Shown here in pieces: positions 55,409 to 64,000 of a DNA stretch of 64,000 bases (position 1 is its first letter; every line of letters begins with the position of its first letter). Made by a program: the position numbers and the translations under genes. The notes beneath the pieces are model-generated. The model saw nothing but the letters and a program-made list of their open reading frames with translations. It made no database searches and was not told the origin of the DNA. The DNA is from Bradyrhizobium icense (GTDB lineage Bacteria > Pseudomonadota > Alphaproteobacteria > Rhizobiales > Xanthobacteraceae): assembly GCF_001693385.1 (NCBI RefSeq), contig NZ_CP016428.1:5084001-5148000 (forward strand), in the 5' to 3' direction.

Positions 55409-56109
55409 GAGTGGTTCAACAGGAACTGGGCCGGTCGCCTATGCACTTGCGCCCTGAACGAGATTGTGAGGAGCAGTGGCGACGAATAGGCCACGAGGTG
55501 CGCAACTGGTTCACGTGAACGTCTTGTGAATGCGATGGAGCTTCTGGGCGCGTTCCCTTATGAATTAAACTAGCGGCACCGTAATTAACTTCGTTGGGGG
55601 CATGCCCTGCTCTTTGACCGGCTGCGACGCCAACGCAATCCAATATCTCGGGATCGCACTTGCCCATTGAGGTGATCGGCCGTGCTGCAGGCGTACCACA
55701 GCTGCTATCAGCTTCCATCTAGGTGCGAATGAGGGAAGTACTTTTAGAGCCAGTGACGGACGTCATTCTTCAGTCGATCTGACGGCGAGCCGGTGGTGAA
55801 AGGCCGGCGCTGAATGGTAGCCACTGGATTGATTGAACCCAAGTGCAAAAGCATTGTTGCCGTCTTGGCGTCACGAGAGGCGATTCATTTGTCATCTATC
55901 TTGTCGTACCAGTCGTGTCCGGTTGCGGACGTCAATGTGGAGAATCCGACGACTTCACCTAAATCATTCCACGGCTGCCGCTTCGGGCACGTGCTTTTTC
56001 TTCTTCAAGCGACGCGCAGAGCACTTTCGCGTGCGGCACGCAGATTGCTGATATGAAAGATGCCGCAGCTAAAAGGCGGCGCGCTGGTCCCCGACCCAGG
56101 AATTCAACA
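55409..56109. other. Intergenic stretch
   Basis: No gene recognised. Short ORFs overlap on both strands. It leads to the ModA-like remnant. Confidence 0.3.
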
Positions 56110-56748
56110 ATGAGACTTGCTCGATTGATCTTGATCAATGCGGCGTTGAGGCTAGTCGTAACTATACAAGCGGCAGACATTAATGTGGCCCTCGCCGCCA
56201 ACCTAACCGCACCGACCAAGGAGATGGCCTCGACCATCAAGCGGACGGCTGGTCACGGGGCCGCTATGAGATCGGTCGCGAATGGGCAATGTTACAACCA
56301 CATCACGCAAGGTGCGCAATTTCAGATCTCGGCCGACACGCGACCAACGGAGCTGGTCGTGGATGAGATCGCCGTACTACCGGAAGGCCGCTTCATCTAC
56401 ACGATCGGAAAGTTCCTACTTTGGAAGAGTGCGAATTTCGTGAACGGCGCGGAGATGTCCAAGAGGATGGCCTTCGCAAAATTATCGATCTGCCCCGCCG
56501 AGACACTTTCTAAGGTAGCCGTGATCGAGTCAGTGAGTTCGCCCGGCGTTCATGTGCAGCCGAAGGGCATCGAGGGCGCGACAGTCACGCGGGCGGATCA
56601 ACACGAGATCGGCTATGACGAGCTCGCCTTTGTCACGAGATTTCAATTGATTGGTGATGAGGCCTCGCGCTGGCTGATGCCGCAGGAGCTCCATGGTCCG
56701 ATTGAGCAAGGTGCCGCGCCGTTGAAGGCAGCGCCGACAGCGATGTAA
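56110..56748 (+). pseudogene. modA: Degraded ModA-like molybdate-binding protein gene
   Basis: A 212-residue frame that follows ModA across its length: ADINVALAANLTAPTKEMAS, then FIYTIGKFLLWKSANFVNG, GIEGATVTRADQHEIGYDEL, ASRWLMPQELHGPIEQGAAP. It is about 35-40 residues shorter than usual, with gaps (for example after NITQGAQFQ and in the AAVETMKA region), and the signal peptide is altered. The frame is open, but key ligand-binding segments are damaged, so I expect no transport function. No modB or modC follows. Confidence 0.7.
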
Positions 56749-56992
56749 CGCTGCGGCTCATCGATCTCCGAAAGACCTGAGGCTCACGTGATCATTGAGC
56801 GCTAGGTGCTCGAAGAGCCAGACCTGGACCGCATGTCGGCTGGGATCTGGTAGTCGGCAAGGCTGCCGATCTGGCTCGCCAGCCTCACGACAGTGATCCT
56901 ATCGGCATCGGGATGGCGACGTTCGCTTGACTTGGTGATCTTCGATTTGCTGGGACCCTAATCGACTAGCGCAGCGCAAGCATGGGATACGG

Positions 56993-57169
56993 ATGACGCA
57001 CTGGGGCAAACCAAAACCGCGCGTGATTGAAGGCGGTAAGGCCGATCGCGCATTGCATGCTGATGCTTCGCAGCCGCGGATAGTGTGGAACTTCTGGCCG
57101 CTTGCGGCGGTCCTCCTCAGCGCGCTCCTGTGGGTCGGTATCTGCTGGGTCATCTACGCGTTCTCATGA
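56993..57169 (+). CDS. Small membrane protein, 58 residues
   Basis: ATG 56993 opens a 58-codon frame with a basic N-terminal half (MTHWGKPKPRVIEGGKADRA) and one clear C-terminal membrane helix (FWPLAAVLLSALLWVGICWV). The composition is strongly gene-like, and the antisense ORF has none of this character. No known family. Weak ribosome site (acgg). Confidence 0.55.
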   Translation: MTHWGKPKPRVIEGGKADRALHADASQPRIVWNFWPLAAVLLSALLWVGICWVIYAFS

Positions 57170-57383
57170 GCAAGACAGCGTGGCCAAAGCAGCCAAGTTA
57201 GCGCCACAAGGATGGGCGCGTTGGCAAGCATACACGCCTGAGGTCATCGACTGACCTCTCTCAGCGGGTCGCGGCCTCAAGAATATTGGAGGCACGTGCG
57301 TACGCAAGTGGAGTAGCCCAACTTAATCCCTCGCCAACGCCAGACGCCGCAATACGCTTCGCTATTGCGCCCTACGGACCTAA

Positions 57384-57744
57384 TCAGCCGCAATTCCAGA
57401 TCGGCCCGATCGGCGTCCGCGTCCAGCACGGGCCAAAGCTGCCGCCATTGTAACGGCCGCCGTAAAAGCCGGGCCGGCCGAAATAGTGCCAGGCGCCCAT
57501 CATACCCGTAGTAACGGGGGACCGGGTCAACGTACCAAGGGCGCCAGTCGCGGCGAACCATACGCCGCATCGCGTCTTTCTGGGCGTAAAGTGGAAGGCT
57601 GTTGTTCAGCGGCTGCTGGTAACCCGGCAGGAAGCCGTAGCCGTGCCAGCGTGGAGCCGGCCGCTTCTGAAGCGGTGCGGCCAGAGCGGCGACTGATAAC
57701 AGCGACAGGACGATAGCAGTGAAGAGACACACAAGGCGGGACAT
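57384..57744 (-). pseudogene. Secreted Gly/Tyr-rich protein gene with frameshift
   Basis: ATG 57744 leads into a signal peptide (LVCLFTAIVLSLLSVAALAA), then QKRPAPRWHGYGFLPGYQQP and a YYGYDG segment. At about 57497 an extra G shifts the frame; in the neighbouring frame coding continues sensibly as GAWHYFGRPGFYGGRYNGGS and ends TPIGPIWNCG at 57384. The expected intact protein has about 119 residues and is a conserved Bradyrhizobium hypothetical as far as I recall. Confidence 0.7.
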
Positions 57745-57885
57745 GCGGACACCATAGACAGTCGACTGATGAGAGGCCACTCAAATCGAGATGCAAAGCT
57801 CACACCATATGTACGCCGCCAGTTCCGGCATTCTCTATCGTCTTACACTGGACGCTTTCACCGCCCCCTTCTTCCATAGTCGAAA

Positions 57886-58547
57886 TCAGCCCTCGAATGC
57901 GTTTGTGTTGGCGCCAAGGCGGGCCTTGCGCAGCAGCTTGTCGACCTTGCCGGCGTTGCCGCCGCCTAGCATGATGTAATCCGGCTCCAGCGCAACGAGC
58001 AGACGCTTGATGACGTTATCAACCGCGCGTTGCCATTTCTTCCTGCCACGCGCTTGAGGGCTGCGGCGCCGACGTATTGCTCGAACGTCTTGCCGTTGCG
58101 GTACGGCAGATGCGCCAGCTCCATCGGTTCCAGAATGCCATCCACGATCATCGCGGAGCCAAGACCCGTGCCCAGCCCCAGGAACAGCATCCGGCCGCCC
58201 TGGTAGCTGCCGATCGCCTGCATCAGCGCGTCGTTGACGACCTTGGTCGGGCGGCCGAAGGCCTTTTCGAAATTGAAGCCGGCCCACCCGAGACCGAGAT
58301 TGTGCGGCTCCGACAAGGGCCGGTTGTTGACTACAGGTCCCGGATAGCCGACCGCGATGACGTCATAGGACCAGTCCTTCGTCAGCGCCTTGACCTTCTT
58401 TACCATCACTTTCGCGGATAGCTCGGGACCGGACGCAAACGCGCGCCTAGTTCGCTCCCTGCTCGTCATGACCTTCACGCGCGAACCACCGATGTCGATC
58501 ACGAGGACCGTATGTCGCGATGCCCGCTTGGCTGTTTTCTTCGCCAT
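57886..58547 (-). pseudogene. ROK-family polyphosphate glucokinase-like gene with frameshift
   Basis: The first frame has the ATP-binding and sugar-kinase motifs of the ROK family: VLVIDIGGSRVKVM, NDALMQAIGSYQGGRMLFLG, LGTGLGSAMI. Near 58050 the frame changes; coding resumes as GRKKWQRAVDNVIKRLLVAL and DYIMLGGGNAGKVDKL, ending ANTNAFEG at 57886, short of the usual end. The likely ancestor phosphorylates glucose with polyphosphate or ATP (PpgK-like). Confidence 0.8.
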
Positions 58548-59954
58548 GAATTCGCGCCCTGCTCGGTCGGATGATCATAACGCCGGCCGATGCTCACCTG
58601 AAGCAGAGAGACAGGCAGCACCACAGCTTTGTTCGGCATCCGACTCTATTTTGTTCGCGAGGAACGAATCGGAATCGTGCAAATCAGTGCGGGCCAATTC
58701 TTAACAACGCGTTTGCTTCGTGCTTGTACGCGGATGCCGCGGAGCAAGCAGCCGGATGAAACGAAATAACCATAGCCCGGATCAGCAGAGCGCTATCCGA
58801 GTCTGCTCGGTCGATCGATCTTACCCTAACCCCACCCTCCGGCTTGGTCCCCGCCTTCATGATCGGCAAGAGGCGCGCTCCTCGCTGTCGCGAAAGGCCG
58901 ATATTCCTGCGGCCTGGTCGGCCAGGTGGCGGCCCCTATGCGATATGCGAGCCTGCCACGGCTCTTGCGTCAGATCTCAGTATACGTGCTGAATATGCTG
59001 GCGAGCCGTGACGTTCCCCAAGCGTAAACACAGCCTGAAGTGGCCGCTATGTAACTCCATCCCCAAGATCAGCCACAAAATCGATTACAATGTAACGCAT
59101 CGGAAGGATCGCCATGAACGGAAATCGATATTACGGGGTTTGGTGCCGGGAAACCTTTGCAGCCTCCGTTCAGGACCGCGCGTAGAAGCGCGGCCGTTTC
59201 GATATCGAACATAGGAGATTCCCTATCCGGTAGTAGGAACGACAGACAGGCTGATCGAGATGTTCGGAAATTCGCACACTCTATTTGAGCTCTGAATGCA
59301 GCTTAGGCGCGTTGGCGAACGCGCTCTCCACACAGTGGTTGCCCTGCCAGAACCACAGAAGGCGCTTTTGATGTTGCACGCGCGGCAATGCACAGTGTCC
59401 CACCTCGCACAGCGCGAGTGAAACGGCACCGTTGTATCGGTCATCGCACAAACGGCCGCATCCGACTTAGCACCGGTGAATGCGGTCGAGCGTCGATCTC
59501 CCATGCTGAAACAGCACCGGCCCGACGCACACTGCCGGGTATGAGGTGCGTCGGGTCGGTTGGGGCATGGCGCGGCACCTGGCCGTGTCCAACCCAGATA
59601 ACCCCCTGCAAATGATATGCCACACGAAAAGGTGCCGATGATCGGCGCCGAATTCGTGTCCGGCCGCACGGATTTTCATTTGCGGGCGGGAGCGCGTACG
59701 TATGGGCCGTCTCCTCCGGGCTTAGTTTGCGTTACGTCATTAAGATCGATTTGATCGGTGGCCGGACGATCGCCGAATTTCGACGTCGGGAAGGCTTCGT
59801 TTGCGCGGCCTGTGGCCAGAGGGAACGCCGATATCCGAACGGATTTGATTTACTCCGTCACAAATCATGACGGCGCATGAGCCTTCATTTCGATTGCGCA
59901 GCACGGACATCTACGTAGCGTCTAAGCAAATACGCTCGCGAGGCACCACCGCAT
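58548..59954. other. 1.4-kb stretch with no intact gene
   Basis: Overlapping short ORFs only. A plus-strand stretch near 59750-59870 contains a zinc-ribbon-like CAACGQ motif in FRRREGFVCAACGQRERRYP, perhaps a transposase remnant. A 23-codon frame at 59114 has ribosome site ggaagg but is too short to call. Confidence 0.35.
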
Positions 59955-60320
59955 GCTAGCGAACGAGTTCGGCATGTCACGCTCGGTTCTGAGCGGGAGC
60001 GCCGCGGGTCAGCCAGTCATTGCGATGAGCGGGGTGGACCCGGAGCCGCGCAAAGCGCGAGGTCAAGAGTTAACGCTGCCGTCGCGCCATTTGACATTCC
60101 GCCAAGCTTGTTTCGGTAGACCGAGATCAAGTTCCTTGACCGAGCAAGGATTTTGCTCGTCGTCCCACCGCATCAGTTTCGCCGATCGTCCATTCCCCGA
60201 CCATTTCTTCGGGCGGCAGCGGTCCCCTGCCGGGCGGCCACACCGAGTGCTCGGCAAGATGCCCGTTGAAGGCTCGTTCGAAACTCTTCCGCTTACGCTT
60301 ATATGAGAGTCCTAACCTGC
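59955..60320 (-). pseudogene. IS701-family transposase fragment
   Basis: Minus-strand segments FERAFNGHLAEHSVWPPGRG, then PKKWSGNGRSAKLMRWDDEQ and LGLPKQAWRNVKWRDGS in another frame, follow the DDE region of IS701-type transposases (usual form LGLPK.AWRT.KWREG). Frameshifts and a stop end it, and both ends of the element are missing. Confidence 0.7.
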
Positions 60321-60625
60321 ACCCTCTCGACCATATCGGCCTCCTTTGCATTTGCGCACTATTGCCGTTCACCCTTTCGACGCTGCCACCCGCTGGACCA
60401 ACCAGTGCAGAGGGTGTCACGAATGGTGACGCCACTTCGCGAACCTTACGTACGAGGTTGTGAGGTTGGATTAGCCTTCGCAACGACTTGCAAGCGGTTG
60501 CGACACGTGTAGTTGTTGCGAAGCGCACATACCCGATGTCCGGAGTCCGCCAAGCTGTTTGCGAACACGACATCAGGCAAGTTGCCGCATGCGTGGCCTG
60601 CGGTTGTTGTGGAGGAGAAGAGCGT
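60321..60625. other. Upstream region of virK
   Basis: A short plus-strand frame runs into virK from 60488, but it is unlikely to be translated. No regulatory site recognised other than the ribosome site ggaggag. Confidence 0.35.
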
Positions 60626-61102
60626 ATGAAGTTTAGTCGTAGACGCCTGTCGATCCTGTTGTCCTTGCTTTCGGCTGTAAGCGTGAGCACGATCGCCAAG
60701 GCCGATGAGCCCTCGCCGAAATACGCCGAGGTGCTCAGTGCCCTGCAGGCCGGCAAGAATGTGAAGCTCATACTGGACCTGAACCGCTGTACCACCGTCG
60801 ATGGCGGCAAGCCCGGGCCGGCGACGCAGGCCGGGTTGGTTATAAGTGCCTTCAGGGTGACCGCCCAGAACGGCATCAGCTTTGCCAATGCGCATCAAAC
60901 CGTGGATAGCTCGGGACACCCGGTGACGGAATACATTCGCCACAGCCTCAGCCGCGAAGGCAAGCTTACGGTGCGGGCCTCCAAGCTGACCGTCGGGGCG
61001 ACCGACGTCGTGAATCAGGGCGAATTCGTCTGCGAACTGCCGGACGGCGCGAAGTTCGTTTGGGACACCGCGAAGGGCCAGGGTGCGGCTTCGCTACCCT
61101 GA
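60626..61102 (+). CDS. VirK-family periplasmic protein
   Basis: A 158-residue protein with a signal peptide (RRLSILLSLLSAVSVSTIAKA) followed by a VirK domain: YAEVLSALQAGKNVKLILDL, CTTVDGGKPGPATQAG, and ending with EFVCELPDGAKFVWD. VirK proteins are small secreted proteins first described in Agrobacterium; their role is unclear. ATG 60626 is chosen for its strong ribosome site (ggaggag) and the signal peptide. The gene is intact and has a terminator. Confidence 0.8.
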   Translation: MKFSRRRLSILLSLLSAVSVSTIAKADEPSPKYAEVLSALQAGKNVKLILDLNRCTTVDGGKPGPATQAGLVISAFRVTAQNGISFANAHQTVDSSGHPVTEYIRHSLSREGKLTVRASKLTVGATDVVNQGEFVCELPDGAKFVWDTAKGQGAASLP

Positions 61103-61154
61103 CCTTTCGAGTGAAGTTTTATCGGAGCCATAACACGGTAGCCGAAATCGTGAC

Positions 61155-61183
61155 GACGGCCAGGTCATTCCTGGCCGTCTTTT
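61155..61183 (+). terminator. Rho-independent terminator after virK
   Basis: GACGGCCAGG-TCATT-CCTGGCCGTC followed by TTTTC, a 10-bp GC-rich stem with a short T run, 53 bp past the stop. Confidence 0.85.
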
Positions 61184-62481
61184 CGTAGCCGGTGGCCACG
61201 CGGCGAAATTGCTTCGGTTTACTGGAAGAAGTATTCGATGAGGTGATGCTGACCTACCAGGCTGTTAAAGAACTCAGCCGCGTTCGCAAACGAAGGCTGA
61301 ATCGTCGCCATTGTGTATGAAGAATTGGCCGACGCGCCTGCCCGCAGCGCCGATCATAACCGATCCGCGACCGCAGGCGGTGTCATTCTCGTCGTGTCCT
61401 TGCCGTGAGAACTCCGAGCAGGCCGAACCGTCTCGGAGATAACATAGGCGCGCTTCTGCGCTTCGGTCCATCTGCGCGCGACAATGACCGGGACATGGGT
61501 CATCCGAGCAGTTTGCCGGCGGCCAATCGGTCGTGGGCTAGGACCATTCCTTCATCGGCGGCTAGGATCGGCATCGTCCAGCCCCCTTTCCGGATCGATG
61601 CGGCGATCTGGTCGATTTGCTTGGCCGAATGCCGGGCGAATTCCGTTCGTGCGGCCGTAATCGCTTAATAGGGCCATGTTTTCCATAGCTGGCTTACTCG
61701 CTAGTGCGTTCATTTTCTTGCCGCCTGTAGGTTCGTTTATAGGCCTGGAAAGCCCCATTTCGTGGAAGCGAAACACAAAAACCGCGTCGTCAAATATGTG
61801 CGAACCGGGCGGTCCCGCGTACCTGCCCCGGCCCCTCCCCATCATCGGTAGGCCCCGGTGAAAGCTCAGACCAACGACGACACAGTGCGAATCGTTGAGG
61901 ACGCGCGCAGAAGGCTGGTGTTGAATCACGCCGATGCTGCACGAGTCAGCGCGCGCACCCACGTGGAGCATGAATGCCGTGCATCAAAGCGCGCCCCGCA
62001 CATTGAGCGCGCCATGGGGAAACTGTTCGAAAGGCGGCTTCCTGCTGCGCAGGGTCCTGTCGGAAACTAGCAGCGCCGATTGTCAGCCTTCAGACCAATG
62101 TCAGCAACTTGACGCTATACACCCTTACGAAGTGCCTGCCGAACCTGGAATTCAATTCGGCACGCCGCTTGCTTCGTTCGCGGCATCATCACCAACCGCA
62201 GTGCGGTGATCTTCGGGGCGAACTAGGCGCGCGTTTCCGTTAGCGTCTGGTCCGCCCCGACGGTTTGCTGCGCGGCGATAGCTTAAGGCGCTCGGTTGTG
62301 GACCGCGAAAATGAAGGGCAGCCCCACCGTGGCCAAGCTCCAAACTCCGGAAGACCAGCGACTGCACGAGCGACTTGTGCAGCTATCTGAGCCACACGCC
62401 GAAGCTCGCAACGGTCGCCATCTCCGGGACGACCCGGCGGAGTTTTCATCGAGGACATTGAACACCAAGAGCAAGCCTACC
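61184..62481. other. 1.3-kb stretch before the DUF885 remnant
   Basis: ORFs on both strands around 61405-61971 overlap; the minus-strand frame FDDAVFVFRFHEMGLSRPI has some coding character, but no family is recognised. Confidence 0.3.
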
Positions 62482-64000
62482 ATGCCTCAGTCGGTTACCG
62501 CCGCACCGCAAACCGAGGCGCTCGGCGTTTTCTTCGAACAAGCTTTCGAACGGCAAATCCGGCTCAGCCCGATGAGCGAGTCTGCCTTGCTCGGGCGCAA
62601 AGATCGCCAGCATCTCTGGGACGAGATCGACGAACCAGCACGGGACGACGCGGTTCGGGAGATACGCCGGGACCTTGATCGCCTGCGCGCGGACTTCGAT
62701 CCCCAGACGTTGCCGGACGCGGCCAAGCTCAGCTATCGGCTGTTCGAGAGCAACTGCGTGACCGCGCTAGAAGCGGACAAGTTCCGGCATTATAACTACC
62801 CGCTAAACCAAATGTATGGCTGGCAATCGTCGATTCCGGCCTTCCTGCTCAACCATCATCCCATCGACGCTGTTGAGGATGCGGAGGCCTACATCTCTCG
62901 CCTCGAGGGCGTCCGCAGGTTGGTCGCACAAGTCATCGATGGTGTCGAGTTGCGTTCTCGCAAGGGGATACTTGCTCCCCGGTTTGTTTACGACAAGGTC
63001 ATCCGGGATTGTCGCATTCTTCTGAGCGGCGTGCCCTTTCATGCTTCAGGAAACGACTCGACGTGGCTTGCGGACTTCCGCGCGAAGGTCGAGGCGCTGC
63101 CCATATCTTACGCGAAGAAGCCCAAGCTTATTGAAGCAGCCATCCAAGCGATGATCAGGTTCGTCCAGCCGGCCTACGTCGATTTGATTGCGGCGGCGGG
63201 CCGGCTCGAGGTATCGTCCAGCACGGACGATGGCGCCTGGAAGCACCCCAACGGGGTTGAGTTCTACGCGCAGGCGCTCAGGGCACATGACCACGACGGA
63301 GCTGTCGGCGACACAAATCCACGAGTACGGGCTGGCTGAGGTCGCCCGGATCCGCGGAGAGATGGAAAAATTAAAGAACTCGCTTGGCTTTGGTGGCGAC
63401 CTCGCCGCTTTTTTCGGGCACATCGAGACAAACCCCAAGCTTGTCTATCCCGATACCGAGGAGGGACGGAGCAGCTACCTCCGCGAAACCTCCCGCGTTA
63501 TGGACGCGATGTACTGCAATCTCGTCAATTTTTTTGGCAGGCTTCCCAAGGCTGCTTTGGTTGTCAGGCGTGTCGAGGCCTTCCGTGAGAACTCTGTGGG
63601 TCTCGCCTTCTATCAGCGGCCGACGGCAGCCGGCCCGGCATCTACTATGTCAACCTGTCCAGAATGGAGATCCTGAAGACATTCCAGCTCGAAGCTCTCG
63701 CCTACCACGAGGGCGTGCCGGGTCATCACATGCAGATTGCAATTGCGAGCGAACTGACCGGAGTTCCCGCGTTCCAGAAGTTCGCCTCGTATACCGCCTA
63801 TGCGGAAGGGTGGGCGTTATATGCTGAGTCGCTTGCCAAGGACATGGGTGCGTATCGCGATCCGATGTCCGATTTCGGTCGGCTGGCGGCGGAGCTGTGG
63901 CGCGCCACGCGGCTTGTGGTGGATACCGGCATCCACGCTAGTCGCTGGACGCGCCAACAAGCGATCGACTACCTGCGCAAGGTCACGCCCAACCCCTTGT
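62482..64000 (+). pseudogene. DUF885-family metallopeptidase gene, two frameshifts, cut by right edge
   Basis: The first frame begins MPQSVTAAPQTEALGVFFEQ and follows DUF885 proteins to about 63283 (RYPLNQMYGWQSS-like and FYAQALR segments). The next frame continues TTTELSATQIHEYGLAEVAR to about 63630. A third frame then carries SRPGIYYVNLSRMEILKTFQ and the zinc-binding motif YHEGVPGHHMQ, and runs off the window at LRKVTPNPL. Two one-base shifts explain this. As it stands no active enzyme can be made. Confidence 0.85.

Noticed and set aside
61676..61861. Small plus-strand ORF with hydrophobic start
   Set aside because: No ribosome site, overlaps a comparable antisense frame, and no known match.

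Overview
This window looks like part of a Bradyrhizobium symbiosis island. The main evidence is a rhizobial (Rhc) type III secretion system: ttsI, a split secretin (rhcC1 and rhcC2), the nolB-rhcJ-nolU-nolV-rhcN-y4yJ-rhcQ-rhcR-rhcS-rhcT-rhcU operon, and a second operon nopC-nopA-rhcD-(two small genes)-rhcV-y4yS. Around them lie secreted-effector genes behind TtsI-binding tts boxes. Calls rest on reading motifs and gene order; no database search was run.

Layout. 1-2.7 kb: a gene cut by the left edge and two related P-loop (ParA/MinD-like) genes. 2.9-5.5 kb: a repeat-rich effector. 5.5-7.7 kb: decayed sequence with inverted and direct repeats. 7.7-10.5 kb: ttsI, rhcC2 and a CpaD-like lipoprotein gene on the plus strand. 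10.6-19.0 kb: the minus-strand core operon, with overlapping or tightly packed genes. 18.7-24.8 kb: a duplicated nolB/rhcC1 divergent region, one half of each copy broken, flanking a large repeat effector. 25-30 kb: a third related effector and a pair of M16 peptidases. 30.8-39.6 kb: small secreted proteins, NopE with two DUF1521 domains, and the nopA-rhcV operon. 39.7-54.5 kb: three nopP genes mixed with IS fragments, a frameshifted effector, a broken toxin-antitoxin locus, a decayed tRNA-Arg and a Cds1-like PLP enzyme. 55-64 kb: a degraded border zone with frameshifted or shortened genes (ModA-like, ROK kinase, DUF885 peptidase, IS701) and an intact VirK-family gene.

How it fits together. 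TtsI, whose phospho-acceptor Asp is replaced by Glu, probably activates twelve recognisable tts boxes. They come in two forms: the classic GTCAGCTTCTCGAAAGC form and a direct-repeat form GTCAGC-N5-GTCAGC. RhcR/S/T/U/V form the export gate, RhcN/NolV/RhcQ/Y4yJ the cytoplasmic ATPase and sorting complex, RhcJ and RhcD the inner-membrane rings, NolB the probable inner rod and NopA the probable needle. RhcC1/RhcC2 form the outer-membrane ring, accompanied by Tad-pilus-like lipoproteins.

The most notable observations are: a C-terminal module (about 65-70 residues) shared by three effectors; an RhcU without the NPTH autocleavage motif; the recombination-prone duplication around the effector at 20-23 kb; the two tts-box architectures; and a poly-G frameshift in the effector at 42-44 kb.
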